DNA from: Dissulfurimicrobium hydrothermale | GTDB taxonomy: Bacteria > Desulfobacterota > Dissulfuribacteria > Dissulfuribacterales > Sh68 | DNA length: 64,000 bases | Assembly: GCF_022026155.1 (NCBI RefSeq) | Contig: NZ_CP085041.1 | Location: forward strand, 156,306-220,305 | Direction of reading: 5' to 3' | Part shown: positions 43,993 to 53,149 of the stretch, piece after piece | How the letters are laid out: each line of letters begins with the position of its first letter | Position numbering within the stretch: the first letter of the stretch is position 1 | Translations under genes and position numbers: made by a program | The notes under the pieces: model-generated | The model's input: only the letters and a program-made list of their open reading frames with translations | The model's database searches: none | What the model was told of the DNA's origin: nothing

Positions 43993-45279
43993 ATGGCAGA
44001 TGTCAAGAAACATGACACCCCGATGGTCGACGAGCTAAAAAAGGGCCGGTGGCCGAGCTTTGTCGACGACATTGAGCAAAAAGGTCTAAAGGGCAAGCAG
44101 GAGTGTCTCGATCTCCTCGGACAGCTCGAGCTATCTTACAAACACAAAGAGACCCACTGGAAACATGGCGGGATCGTCGGCGTGTTCGGCTACGGCGGCG
44201 GGGTCATTGGGCGTTACTCAGACGTACCAGAGATGTTCCCAACCATAGCCCACTTTCACACCATCCGCGTCAATCAACCTGCAAGCAAGTTCTATTCCTC
44301 GGCTTATCTCAGAAAACTCTGCGAGATGTGGGACCACAGAGGAAGCGGCATGACCAACCTCCACGGCTCAACAGGAGACCTGATCCTACTTGGCACCAAG
44401 ACAGATCAGCTCGAGCCCATCTTTTACGATCTTACCCATCAGATGAGTGTGGACCTCGGCGGATCGGGCTCCAACCTCCGCACCCCTGCCTGCTGTATAG
44501 GCAAAGCGCGTTGCGAATACTCCTGTATAGACACACAGGCCATCTGTTATGACCTGACACAGACGTATCAGGATGAACTGCACAGGCCGGCCTTCCCCTA
44601 CAAATACAAGTTCAAGATCTCTGGTTGCGCCAATGACTGCGTGGCCGCCATTGCCAGGTCTGACTGCGCCATCATCGGGACATGGAAAGACGACATCCGC
44701 ATCGACCAGGCGGCTGTAAAGGCTTATATAGGCGGCGAGCTCAAACCGAATGCCGGGGCACACAGCGACAAAGACTGGGGAAAATTCGACATTCAGAAAG
44801 AGGTCATTGATCGCTGCCCGACAAACTGCATGTGGATGGAAGGCGACAAGCTCAAGATAGACAACCGCGAATGCACACGCTGTATGCACTGTATCAACGT
44901 TATGCCTGCTGCCCTCCGCCCAGGCACCGATACAGGTGCCACCATACTTCTAGGCGCCAAGGCACCTATCCTCGAAGGCGCCCAGCTTGCCACCCTGGCC
45001 ATACCATTCATCAGAATGGAGGCCCCTTATGATGAACTAAAAGACTTTATAGGCAAGATATGGGATTGGTGGATGGAGGAAGGCAAAAACCGCGAGCGCT
45101 CAGGCGAACTTATCCAGCGCCAGTCCATACAGGAACTGCTGCGCCGTACAGGCCTCAAGGCCATACCGCAGATGGTCAAGGAGCCGCGTTCCAACCCGTA
45201 TGTCTTCTGGAGTGCAGAAGAGGTCGAAGGTGGATGGAAACGCGACCTTGCGGAATTCCGTAAGAGACATGCAGCATAA
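43993..45279 (+). CDS. dsrA: Dissimilatory sulfite reductase, alpha subunit
   Basis: This is a 428-residue protein. The catalytic part shows RVNQPASKFYSSAYLRKLCE, TGDLILLGT, and the sirohaem/[4Fe-4S] cysteines in TPACCIGKARCEYSCIDTQA and ISGCANDCVAAIARSD. A ferredoxin domain near the C-terminus includes the four-Cys ECTRCMHCINVMPA region. With DsrB it forms the A2B2 enzyme that reduces sulfite (bound to DsrC). Length and motifs are normal. AAGGAGGGAG precedes the ATG. The dsrD gene downstream points to the reductive type. Confidence 0.98.
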   Translation: MADVKKHDTPMVDELKKGRWPSFVDDIEQKGLKGKQECLDLLGQLELSYKHKETHWKHGGIVGVFGYGGGVIGRYSDVPEMFPTIAHFHTIRVNQPASKFYSSAYLRKLCEMWDHRGSGMTNLHGSTGDLILLGTKTDQLEPIFYDLTHQMSVDLGGSGSNLRTPACCIGKARCEYSCIDTQAICYDLTQTYQDELHRPAFPYKYKFKISGCANDCVAAIARSDCAIIGTWKDDIRIDQAAVKAYIGGELKPNAGAHSDKDWGKFDIQKEVIDRCPTNCMWMEGDKLKIDNRECTRCMHCINVMPAALRPGTDTGATILLGAKAPILEGAQLATLAIPFIRMEAPYDELKDFIGKIWDWWMEEGKNRERSGELIQRQSIQELLRRTGLKAIPQMVKEPRSNPYVFWSAEEVEGGWKRDLAEFRKRHAA

Positions 45280-45303
45280 TTTGATAAGGAGGCGAGACAT
45301 AGT

Positions 45304-46554
45304 ATGAATGAGTATCTTGAGAAGCAAAAAGAACTGTATGGAGACAATCCGGGGTTTGATATCTCAGAGGTGGTGTCCAAGCCCTACGATAAAGAACTGG
45401 CGGGAAAGCTCTATGACCCCAAAAAACCGATGCAAAACCGTATCACAGACATAGGACCGCCGCACTATTTCCAGTTCATGCCGCCGGTTATCCAAAAGAA
45501 CTACGGCAAATGGAAGGTGCATGAGATAATAGAACCCGGCGTTATTAAATATACAAGCGAGACAGGGGATGTCTGTTTTGCCGTACGTTGCGGATCCGCC
45601 CGTCTGATCACCACCGATCTCATAAGAGAAGTGGCCGATATAGCAGACAAATATTGCGACGGTTCGGTCCGCTGGACCACCCGTAACAATATCGAGTTTC
45701 ATGTGACCTCCGAAGAAAAGCTGCGTGCCCTAAAAGACGACCTTAAGGGTCGCAAATTCCCTGGCGGGTCATACAAGTTCCCGATAGGCGGCACAGGGGC
45801 GTGCGTGACCAACATCGTGCACACCCAGGGCTGGGTGCATTGCCATACGCCGGCCATCGATGCATCGGGCGTAGTAAAATCAGTAATGGATGAGCTCTAC
45901 GACTACTTCGGCAGCCACAAGCTCCCTGCCCAGGTGAGGATCGCCCTTGCCTGCTGTCTCAATATGTGCGGCGCGGTCCACTGCTCCGATATCGCTATCC
46001 TAGGTATCCACCGCAAACCGCCGCTTATTGAAGACGAACGCATCACCGGCGTCTGCGAGATACCTCTTGCCGTTGCAGCCTGCCCTCTCGGTGCCATCAA
46101 GCCCGTTACGGTGGAGGTCAATGGTGAGAAGAAAAAGACCGTCAGGGTCAATGAAGAACGCTGCATGTTCTGCGGCAACTGCTACACCATGTGCCCTGCC
46201 ATGCCGCTTGCAGACGGCCAGGGCGACGGTATTGCAATTTTAGTGGGTGGCAAGATATCAAACCGTATCACCGCCCCGAAATTCTCAAAACTCATCATCC
46301 CATATATACCCAATGAGCCGCCGCGTTGGCCGACTACGGTAAAGACGGTAAAACACATCCTTGAAGTCTACGCTGCCAATGCAAATAAATATGAACGGCT
46401 GGGTGAATGGGCTGAGAGGATCGGCTGGGAACGCTTCTTTGAGAAATGCGATATCCCGTTCACAGACAAATCAATTGATGATTATCGTTTGGCATACACC
46501 ACATACCACACAACAACACAGTTCAAGTGGAGTGTGCATACCGATAACCTCTAA
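45304..46554 (+). CDS. dsrB: Dissimilatory sulfite reductase, beta subunit
   Basis: This is a 416-residue protein. Core motifs include [59 protein letters not shown] and the ferredoxin domain with [17 protein letters not shown]. DsrB carries the catalytically active sirohaem in known enzymes. It lies 24 bases downstream of dsrA and 18 bases upstream of dsrD, so one operon. Confidence 0.98.
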   Translation: MNEYLEKQKELYGDNPGFDISEVVSKPYDKELAGKLYDPKKPMQNRITDIGPPHYFQFMPPVIQKNYGKWKVHEIIEPGVIKYTSETGDVCFAVRCGSARLITTDLIREVADIADKYCDGSVRWTTRNNIEFHVTSEEKLRALKDDLKGRKFPGGSYKFPIGGTGACVTNIVHTQGWVHCHTPAIDASGVVKSVMDELYDYFGSHKLPAQVRIALACCLNMCGAVHCSDIAILGIHRKPPLIEDERITGVCEIPLAVAACPLGAIKPVTVEVNGEKKKTVRVNEERCMFCGNCYTMCPAMPLADGQGDGIAILVGGKISNRITAPKFSKLIIPYIPNEPPRWPTTVKTVKHILEVYAANANKYERLGEWAERIGWERFFEKCDIPFTDKSIDDYRLAYTTYHTTTQFKWSVHTDNL

Positions 46555-46572
46555 TAAAAAGGGGGTACTAAA

Positions 46573-46818
46573 ATGGCAGTAGATAAAGAAGAACTCAAAC
46601 GGAAACTCGTAGAGTACGCCACAAAAAAAGCTGCATTCAAGTCAAAGATGTATATAAAAGACCTATATGCAGCGATGCCTGAGGCGTCGCCCCGCGAGGT
46701 AAAAAACGCGGCAAACGAACTGGTAAGAGAAGGAAAGCTTGAATTCTTCTCGTCAGGGAGCACCGTAATGTATGGAGTGCCTGGCTTCGGCAAGGGAACC
46801 GAAGAGGCCTTCGAGTAG
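46573..46818 (+). CDS. dsrD: DsrD winged-helix protein
   Basis: This 81-residue protein (LKRKLVEYATKKAAFKSKMY, then IKDLYAAMPEASPREVKNAA) matches DsrD, a small winged-helix protein reported to activate DsrAB allosterically in sulfate reducers. Its presence marks the reductive type of the pathway. A strong terminator begins 23 bases after its stop. Confidence 0.96.
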   Translation: MAVDKEELKRKLVEYATKKAAFKSKMYIKDLYAAMPEASPREVKNAANELVREGKLEFFSSGSTVMYGVPGFGKGTEEAFE

Positions 46819-46840
46819 AAAAATGGTTGTAGAGGCCGCA

Positions 46841-46874
46841 AAGACCCTTAAGGGTACCCGCCCTTAAGGGTCTT
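46841..46874. terminator. Bidirectional terminator after dsrD
   Basis: A perfect 14-bp inverted repeat (AAGACCCTTAAGGG, six-base loop, CCCTTAAGGGTCTT) is followed by T-rich sequence on the plus strand and preceded by A-rich sequence, so it can stop both dsrABD and the convergent Cys-cluster gene. The last codons and stop of the latter (TAA at 46848-46850) lie inside the stem. Confidence 0.92.
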
Positions 46875-47495
46875 TTTCATTAAAGGTGCGGCGATATCCT
46901 TGAGAGGCCTTCCAAAGAAAAAATCCATGACGGTCGCCTCTATTCCGAAAAACTCAATAAATTCCCTGCGGAAGGTGTTGTCAAGGTCTATTTTTTCATC
47001 GATCTTATACAGGGCGGCACTGCCCCCTAACGGGATCGTCGAGGTAAACAATTCAATGAATGCCGCTGCTGAGAATCTCGCCTCATAGGAAGATATGACC
47101 TCATAAAGAAACGATCCTTCTGGTATGACCGCACTTCTTGAGAGTACATCGTGCATAAATAATCTTATAGAATCCTCTGGATGCCAACACTTTAAGACTC
47201 GACACTCCAGGGGACGGTTTTCATAGATATTGCACGCCTTGGCCGCAGGATCGAAGAATTTGCAGGCCCACGAGCCAGGTACACCCTTTATCTTCACCAA
47301 TTCTATCGGAGTCTGAACTATAATACCTTTAACTGGATCACGTATTGGCTCACCTGCCCTTATAGTAAAAAGATCTCCTGGTTGCAGTACACCGTCATTA
47401 AGAAGGCAGACATCTTCTTGATGAAGGGTCGGACCGCCCTTTATACAGCACTGACCGCAGCGGATACATGATGTCCTGATGTTATCGCCGTTCAT
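46848..47495 (-). CDS. YkgJ-type cysteine-cluster protein
   Basis: This 215-residue protein has the metal-binding pattern SCIRCGQCCIKGGPTLHQED near the N-terminus and CKFFDPAAKACNIYENRPLE, then CRVLKCW. This is PF03692 (YkgJ/CxxCxxCC), a putative Zn or Fe-S binding family without a known function. The start codon lies at the end of the partial MITE-like repeat, and the gene converges on dsrD. A link with sulfite reduction is possible only by position. Confidence 0.85.
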   Translation of the reverse strand: MNGDNIRTSCIRCGQCCIKGGPTLHQEDVCLLNDGVLQPGDLFTIRAGEPIRDPVKGIIVQTPIELVKIKGVPGSWACKFFDPAAKACNIYENRPLECRVLKCWHPEDSIRLFMHDVLSRSAVIPEGSFLYEVISSYEARFSAAAFIELFTSTIPLGGSAALYKIDEKIDLDNTFRREFIEFFGIEATVMDFFFGRPLKDIAAPLMKKTLKGGYP

Positions 47496-47499
47496 TCAT

Positions 47500-47567
47500 C
47501 ATCGCGCGCCTTGCATTTGACGATTTTTGCTTAGCCATCGTATAATAGTTTTTTACGAGACCATCAA
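47500..47567. repeat. Partial MITE-like repeat (second copy)
   Basis: Read on the minus strand, this stretch begins TTGATGGTCTCGTAAAAAAC and contains GATGGCTAAGCAAAAATCGT and AAATGCAAGGCGCGC, which correspond base by base to 36372-36438. Only one end of the element is present. It overlaps the 3' end of the HEAT/TPR gene, whose final codons (TTG ATG GTC TCG TAA) are the terminal repeat itself. Confidence 0.8.
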
Positions 47568-49271
47568 CTTTTCAAGGCCCTTTTGAAGTATAGATGCACG
47601 CTCCTTTGATCCCATTTCGCTGTAGATCTTGTGCGCAAGCCTATACGCATCAATTGCACTTGGGATGTCACCCTGCCTCTGATATATATCGCCTATGCCT
47701 GTTAGATAGAATGCGGCACGGGAGGCGTCGCCGAGCGATTCGACCAATTCAAGGGCAAAGAAAAGATAGGGCAAGGCCTTATCCGGTTCGTTATCAGCCC
47801 TGTAAATATCTATTATCTTCTCTGCAAGCAAGACCTTGCCTATATCATCGCCTCCCTTTTCACATATGGCCATGGCCCTCTGATAAAGGGGTATGGCGGC
47901 CTTGAAGTTTCCCCGCTGTACGTGAAGATCAGCAAGCTTCTCACATGTATTTGCTATTTCAACATGTCTACCTTGGTCTTCGAATCTCTTCAATGCCTCT
48001 TCAAGCTTTAAAATGGCATCAAGTGACATCCCTCTGCCCATCAGCACGGCAGCCTCCCTATAAAGCTCAACAGCCTCGTCCGAACGGACAGGATCGCCGC
48101 CGTTTTTTATTTTACCCGCGTCTTCATCCATATATTTATCACCCCCATTAATACCATATATATTCGACAAGGCCTCCCTTGCGATACGACCGACTGTGGT
48201 CTTGATAAGCATCTCGCCGTCAAAGAGATCGACTGTCTCCTCGTCCATTACCATCCTTTCAATGGCCGATGCAGCCTCTGCGGCCTTAATCCGACCAAGC
48301 GCCCATGCAGCATGGCCGCGCACGTTTGGATCTGGATCTTCAAGAAAATTAAAGATCGAGAAAAAGGCGTTGGACCTTACAAGCTTGGGGTGCTGGCCGC
48401 CGATACGTCCCATGGCCCAAAAGATCGCAGGTCTGGACGGCGGGTCATTCAGAAGTCCGAGCAGGTGCCTTATAAATGAACCATAAACGCCCGGCCTGAG
48501 CCTTATGACCTCGCCCAACGTCTCTATCGCGCCCCAATTGGCAGCAGCAGAGTCATTGCATGCGTACAAAAGCGTGCGCACCATATTGCCTGCGACAGAA
48601 GGACGATCGTCTGCCAAGCGTCCTATCACAGCTCCAAGCGCCATAACAGCATTCCATCTCAAACGGATGTCAGCGGCATAGAGAAGGCGTTGCACCTTTC
48701 TTATGACAAGAGGATCGTGGACCGCGGCTAACGATAGCTCTTCAATGCGCCCATCGCGCACTAGGTTGTCAACATCCCCTTTTGAGTATCTTGCGCTGGC
48801 TGTCTGAAATCCGCCATGAATACGATCTCCTTTTTCTTGCACACCCCTGGTTTGATCGTCTATTGCACCGAAGGAACCCCTGCCCCTTGAGATGACATCT
48901 CTAAGATCAGGCTTCAGGCGGATAAAAGTCAACACCCCCTTGACCCGTTTCCCTTCTTTTGTGCGCCCTGTGGGCTCAACTAGATTGGACTCGATATCAT
49001 AACCCTCCAACAGGGCGTCTTCATAATCCTCCCCTGGCATAAGCCCCCAGGCCATATCCCAATCGTCCCCACAGGCAAAACCGAGCGCCTCCATAAAGGC
49101 TGCGCCTAGATTATGACCCGTTATATCGTGCACATAGACAGCTGTACATTGGCAGACCCCGAATTCGAAATCCGCAAACCTCCTGGGCTCCCTTGTCTTG
49201 GGGCGGACTATCAATCTGTCACATAGCGGGCATCTGGCCTCAGTTGCACCGCCAGTTGCAAAATTTGCCAT
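47553..49271 (-). CDS. HEAT-repeat and TPR protein
   Basis: This is a 572-residue protein. The N-terminus has C-P-L-C and a second Cys pair (GVCQCTAV) that may bind zinc. About residues 170-375 are HEAT-like repeats (LLYAADIRLRWNAVMALGAV, PNVRGHAAWALGRIKAAEAA). About 400-570 are TPRs (AVELYREAAVLMGRGMSLDA, KAAIPLYQRAMAICEKGGDD). Such proteins occur near dsr genes in other sulfate reducers, as I recall (DVU0298-like), but the function is unknown. The final residues LMVS and the stop come from a repeat element. TPR protein 49280-49927 lies just upstream. Confidence 0.8.
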   Translation of the reverse strand: MANFATGGATEARCPLCDRLIVRPKTREPRRFADFEFGVCQCTAVYVHDITGHNLGAAFMEALGFACGDDWDMAWGLMPGEDYEDALLEGYDIESNLVEPTGRTKEGKRVKGVLTFIRLKPDLRDVISRGRGSFGAIDDQTRGVQEKGDRIHGGFQTASARYSKGDVDNLVRDGRIEELSLAAVHDPLVIRKVQRLLYAADIRLRWNAVMALGAVIGRLADDRPSVAGNMVRTLLYACNDSAAANWGAIETLGEVIRLRPGVYGSFIRHLLGLLNDPPSRPAIFWAMGRIGGQHPKLVRSNAFFSIFNFLEDPDPNVRGHAAWALGRIKAAEAASAIERMVMDEETVDLFDGEMLIKTTVGRIAREALSNIYGINGGDKYMDEDAGKIKNGGDPVRSDEAVELYREAAVLMGRGMSLDAILKLEEALKRFEDQGRHVEIANTCEKLADLHVQRGNFKAAIPLYQRAMAICEKGGDDIGKVLLAEKIIDIYRADNEPDKALPYLFFALELVESLGDASRAAFYLTGIGDIYQRQGDIPSAIDAYRLAHKIYSEMGSKERASILQKGLEKLMVS

Positions 49272-49279
49272 AAAGCAGC

Positions 49280-49927
49280 CTATCCTCGTTGCGTCCTGGC
49301 CTTCTCAGAGACCAGCTCCACAAACTGCTGATGGACAGGATAGCCGTATCTGCACGCCTCTTCGAGGTGCCCCATGGCTGACTTGTAATCACCTTTATTA
49401 TAATACGCTACGGCAAGGTTATTATGTGCAAGGCCAAAAGAAGGGGCCAGACTAACGGCCTTCTTGCCGGCGCTTATCGCCTTGTCCAGCTCATCTTTCT
49501 CGATATAGACCGTAACAAGGTTCGTCCAGACCGTAACCATATCAGAGTTGATTTCCAGGGCCCTTGTCAAATAATGCGCAGCTTCATCCCAATTTTTTAG
49601 CTGAATATATGCAGAACCTATGTTTGCCAGCGCCTCTGCAGACATCGGGTACGCCTCTAGGGCCTTTTTGTTTTCCTCTATCCCCTTATCAAATTCCCCC
49701 ATCTGAAAATACAGGGAACCAAGGTTGACCCTTATCTCAAAGGACAATGGATCTATCTCAAGCGCATGCCTGAAGGCCCTGACAGCGTCTTCGAACCTGC
49801 CTGAACGCCAATAGCTAAGGCCGAGCCTGTGGGCGGCGATCACCGACCTTGGATTCTTTTCGAATTCCCCTTCAAGGGTCTGTATGATATCATGTGTCTC
49901 ACCGGATGAAACAGGGGGCATTGCCAT
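49280..49927 (-). CDS. TPR protein
   Basis: This is a 215-residue protein of five to six tetratricopeptide repeats (RLGLSYWRSGRFEDAVRAFR, VNLGSLYFQMGEFDKGIEEN, ANIGSAYIQLKNWDEAAHYL). TPRs bind protein partners. It lies 8 bases before the HEAT/TPR gene, and AGGAGAG precedes its ATG, so the two form an operon and may interact. No catalytic domain. Confidence 0.88.
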   Translation of the reverse strand: MAMPPVSSGETHDIIQTLEGEFEKNPRSVIAAHRLGLSYWRSGRFEDAVRAFRHALEIDPLSFEIRVNLGSLYFQMGEFDKGIEENKKALEAYPMSAEALANIGSAYIQLKNWDEAAHYLTRALEINSDMVTVWTNLVTVYIEKDELDKAISAGKKAVSLAPSFGLAHNNLAVAYYNKGDYKSAMGHLEEACRYGYPVHQQFVELVSEKARTQRG

Positions 49928-50001
49928 GCATCTCTCCTTATTGCATTTTTATCTTGTAATTTGTTCCATAATCTAACCCAAATATATCGGAAGGCAAATA
50001 T

Positions 50002-50259
50002 ATGGGCGGCGATTCTATTGAGAAACGGCAAAAAAAACATCTCACCTGTATATTCTGCGGCGGTCCGGCGGAGATTAAGGGCAGATGAACACATGCAAGG
50101 GTAGTCTGCAGGTCTTGCGGGCAAGAAAAACCGGCTTCTTTTTACAGGGATCAGATTGATGACCTCAAGGAACAGATATGCATCGGCCTCCCGGAAGAAG
50201 AAAACAGCGCTATAACCCATTGCCCAAAGCCTTGCGACACAAATCGATATAACCACTGA
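50002..50259 (+). pseudogene. Small zinc-ribbon gene with an in-frame TGA
   Basis: An ATG at 50002 after GGAAGG opens LTCIFCGGPAEIKGR, then TGA (50086-50088), then HARVVCRSCGQEKPASFYRD, IDDLKEQICIGLPEEE and a real stop at 50257-50259. The two C-x-x-C pairs straddle the TGA and form a normal zinc ribbon if the TGA is read through. The likeliest reading is a nonsense mutation in a small zinc-ribbon gene. The 3' end overlaps the end of the radical SAM gene on the other strand. Confidence 0.45.
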
Positions 50260-51901
50260 ATCTGTCAGAGTCCTTAAATGGGGCCAGGTACAAAAGGGCG
50301 TCTTCATATCTTCCAAGATTCATCATGCTTGTCGCAATACATAGACTCAGGTCTTCAGAGCCTGGGAAATGAACCAGGCCCTCCAATGCAACCCTTATGG
50401 AACCCTTAAGGTCACCCTCCCTTTGTTTGAGCGCAGACAGCCCAAGATATGCCCTGTGATTAGGGTGGTAGCCCAGCGCACGTTCAAAAAGAACGGCTGC
50501 AACACTGTCTTTTTCTAACACCTGATCGATCTTTGAATAATCGCCATGACTGAAGGTCATGGCCAACCTGGATAAAAAATCGGCATGGAGTGAATAAAGG
50601 CCCGGATCATCTTTTAATTCAACATTCAATGCATAATTGTGGAGATTGCCGTAAAAATGGGATCTCAAACGCCTGCCGAACGACAATATGTCTTCTGCTG
50701 TAAGGCTATGGTCGATCTCGAAATACATTATATCTTCAATACGGTTTAACCATATATCATCCGACACCCCTGTCTTTTTTACAAAATCCTCATAAAGCCT
50801 GGTACCAGGAAACAGATCAAGGATATAAAAGATTATGCTAAGCGGCTTAATCTCATCAATCAGGTCTATCGTCTCCTGGATGGTCTGCTGCGTCTCACCA
50901 GGACAGCCATAAATAAAATAGGCCCTAGCCAGTATACCGTAACTTGTCGTCAGGGTAAAAGCCCTTTTTATGTCTTGCAACTTTATGTCTTTATTGAGTC
51001 TATTTCTTATTTCAGCCGAACCGCTCTCTACGCCGTAACTTATCTGTATACAGCCCGCTCTTCTCATCCAATAAAGTACGTTTTCATCTACGTAATCCAC
51101 CCTTGATATCGCAACCCATCTGATATCAAGAGCTAATTCCAATATCTTTTTACAGATCTGGATCACCCTGATCTTGTCAAGGGTAAATGTGTCATCGGAA
51201 AAATAGAAAAAACGGACCCCTTTTTCATACAAAAGCGACAGCTGCTCCACAAAATAATCGGGCGAATGAAACCTTACCCTTCTCTTCCAAAACCTAGGTG
51301 AGCCGCAAAAGGTGCAGTTCCATGGACACCCCCTAGAGGAGACAACATGCTCGAATGTAAAATATCTTGCAGGGTTCGGCAGCATGTCTATATCCTCAAT
51401 AAATTTTTGATCACCAGTGCTGATGGCATTGCCGTCACAACGAAAGGCCAAACCTTTTATGTCTCCCAGTCCGCCATGCGCCTTTCCATATTCAATCCTC
51501 TCGATCAGGCGCAAAAACGTAATCTCACCCTCACCCTTGATCACAAAATCGACCTCTGGATAGTTTTCAAGGATATGCCTCCATAAAAATGTTGCGCCAG
51601 GACCGCCGAATACAACCTTTATATCCGGGAAGAGCCTCTTTGCCACCCTAGCCATATCGATACCGCCCCATCTGTTGGCATGAAATATCGAAAATCCGAT
51701 GATGTCAGGCTGCTTTTCCTGCAAAATCTTTTCATATATTTCAACTTGGCCTTTTATCTCATGGAAATTCAATATCTCGACATCGATACCCCTTTCCTTC
51801 AAGACCGCACCGATATAATAAAGCCCTATAGGAACGGCTCTTATGTCATAATCAATAACCCTTTGATCGAGAAAATGTGGATAGATGAGCAGTACCTTCA
51901 T
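50210..51901 (-). CDS. B12-binding radical SAM protein
   Basis: This 563-residue protein starts with a cobalamin-binding domain (about residues 1-135; VLLIYPHFLDQRVIDYD, GGPGATFLW). The radical SAM domain (about 185-400) has the C-x3-C-x2-C motif in SSRGCPWNCTFCGSPRFWKR. The C-terminal 120 residues look TPR-like (ALGYHPNHRAYLGLSALKQR). The family (BchE-like) includes methyltransferases and ring-forming enzymes; the substrate is unknown. It lies downstream of, but separated by a terminator from, dsrP. Confidence 0.9.
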   Translation of the reverse strand: MKVLLIYPHFLDQRVIDYDIRAVPIGLYYIGAVLKERGIDVEILNFHEIKGQVEIYEKILQEKQPDIIGFSIFHANRWGGIDMARVAKRLFPDIKVVFGGPGATFLWRHILENYPEVDFVIKGEGEITFLRLIERIEYGKAHGGLGDIKGLAFRCDGNAISTGDQKFIEDIDMLPNPARYFTFEHVVSSRGCPWNCTFCGSPRFWKRRVRFHSPDYFVEQLSLLYEKGVRFFYFSDDTFTLDKIRVIQICKKILELALDIRWVAISRVDYVDENVLYWMRRAGCIQISYGVESGSAEIRNRLNKDIKLQDIKRAFTLTTSYGILARAYFIYGCPGETQQTIQETIDLIDEIKPLSIIFYILDLFPGTRLYEDFVKKTGVSDDIWLNRIEDIMYFEIDHSLTAEDILSFGRRLRSHFYGNLHNYALNVELKDDPGLYSLHADFLSRLAMTFSHGDYSKIDQVLEKDSVAAVLFERALGYHPNHRAYLGLSALKQREGDLKGSIRVALEGLVHFPGSEDLSLCIATSMMNLGRYEDALLYLAPFKDSDRFSGYIDLCRKALGNGL

Positions 51902-51931
51902 AGAAAAACTTCTTTCATCGTTTTAATAAAA

Positions 51932-51959
51932 AAGGCTGATCCCTTTTGGGATCAGCCTT
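51932..51959 (-). terminator. Terminator of the dsrMKJOP operon
   Basis: On the minus strand, a perfect 12-bp stem (AAGGCTGATCCC / GGGATCAGCCTT, 4-base loop) is followed by TTTTTTATT. It begins 29 bases after the dsrP stop and ends the transcript from 57541. Confidence 0.93.
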
Positions 51960-51987
51960 AAACAGATAAAATCAAATCCCGGGCTGT

Positions 51988-53142
51988 TTACGCGTTTTCC
52001 TGCCTCACAGACACGACAACTTTGTATAGAATGGTAAGGATCAAGGCGCCTATCGCCCATATAGCTGTTGCAATGGCTATCTCGGGAAATGTGGGGTGGT
52101 ATTCAGTGACCTGTTCCAATGGGTTTGGTATAAAACCACCAATCACAAGACCTACACCCTTATCGACCCATGTCGAAAAGAATATAGATGCACACGCCAC
52201 AACAAGAAACGTATGATTTCTACGAAGCGGCGGTATAAGCAGGAGCAAGATGCCAAAAAGCCCGAAGGTTATGGATGTCCACATCCAGGGCACGAGCTCA
52301 TGATAGCCGTCAAGGCCAAAAAAGAGGTACTTTAGGCCGCTCATATGGCCCGGTATGTTGCTGTAAAATGCTGTAAAGAATTCCAGCGCCAGAAAGAACA
52401 TATTGGCTATCTGCGCATAGCACACGGTCTTGGCGACAGACTGGATAGCCTCTTCTCCAGGCTCAAATCTTGTCAGTTTCTTGACTAAAAGCAAAAGAAG
52501 TATAAGTAGGGAAGGCCCGGCTGCGAAAGCGGACGCCAAAAATCTAGGGGCCATGATTGCTGTCAACCACAGATGGCGACCTGGAAGACCTGCATATAAA
52601 AAGGCTGTAACAGTATGTATACTGATCGCCCATGGGATGGATAGATATATAAACGGTTTAATCCACGCTGGAGGCGGGACATGTTTACGCTCGGCGAGCA
52701 GGCTGTTCCACCCGACTATTATATTGATGGCCAAATAACCATTTAAGACGATCATATCCCAAAAAAGTATCGAGTTCGGTGTGGGATAAAACAAGACGTT
52801 AAGCATACGTTGAGGCTGTCCTATATCCACAATTATAAAAAGCAGACACATAACAACCGCAGCAATCGCCAAGAATTCACCAAATATGACTATATTTGCA
52901 TATTTTTGATAGTGATGGAGGTATTTAGGGATTACCAGCATAACTGCACCCGCTGCCACGCCGACGAAGTAGGTGAACTGGGCTATATAGACGCCCCATG
53001 AGATATCGCGGCTCATGCCCGTAATGCCCAGACCGTAATTCAGCTGGTATATCCAACACGCAAACCCGACACCTATAACTGCGAGCAGGAATATGATCCA
53101 ACCCCAATACCTTTGACTTCCAACCAATGCCTTTTCTAGCAT
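51988..53142 (-). CDS. dsrP: DsrP, NrfD-type membrane subunit
   Basis: From the ATG at 53142 (a longer frame to 53169 overlaps dsrO), this is a 384-residue protein with ten predicted helices. NrfD/PsrC family features include YGLGITGMSRDISWGVYIAQ and LILLLLLVKKLTRFEPG. It exchanges electrons between quinone and the periplasmic DsrO/DsrJ. Last gene of the operon. Confidence 0.95.
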   Translation of the reverse strand: MLEKALVGSQRYWGWIIFLLAVIGVGFACWIYQLNYGLGITGMSRDISWGVYIAQFTYFVGVAAGAVMLVIPKYLHHYQKYANIVIFGEFLAIAAVVMCLLFIIVDIGQPQRMLNVLFYPTPNSILFWDMIVLNGYLAINIIVGWNSLLAERKHVPPPAWIKPFIYLSIPWAISIHTVTAFLYAGLPGRHLWLTAIMAPRFLASAFAAGPSLLILLLLLVKKLTRFEPGEEAIQSVAKTVCYAQIANMFFLALEFFTAFYSNIPGHMSGLKYLFFGLDGYHELVPWMWTSITFGLFGILLLLIPPLRRNHTFLVVACASIFFSTWVDKGVGLVIGGFIPNPLEQVTEYHPTFPEIAIATAIWAIGALILTILYKVVVSVRQENA

Positions 53143-53149
53143 AGCACCC

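Noticed and set aside
50095-50118. Bacterial SECIS element for the TGA at 50086
   Set aside because: The short GCAAG/CTTGC stem is weak, and the position of the TGA does not correspond to a redox Cys; a nonsense mutation is simpler.
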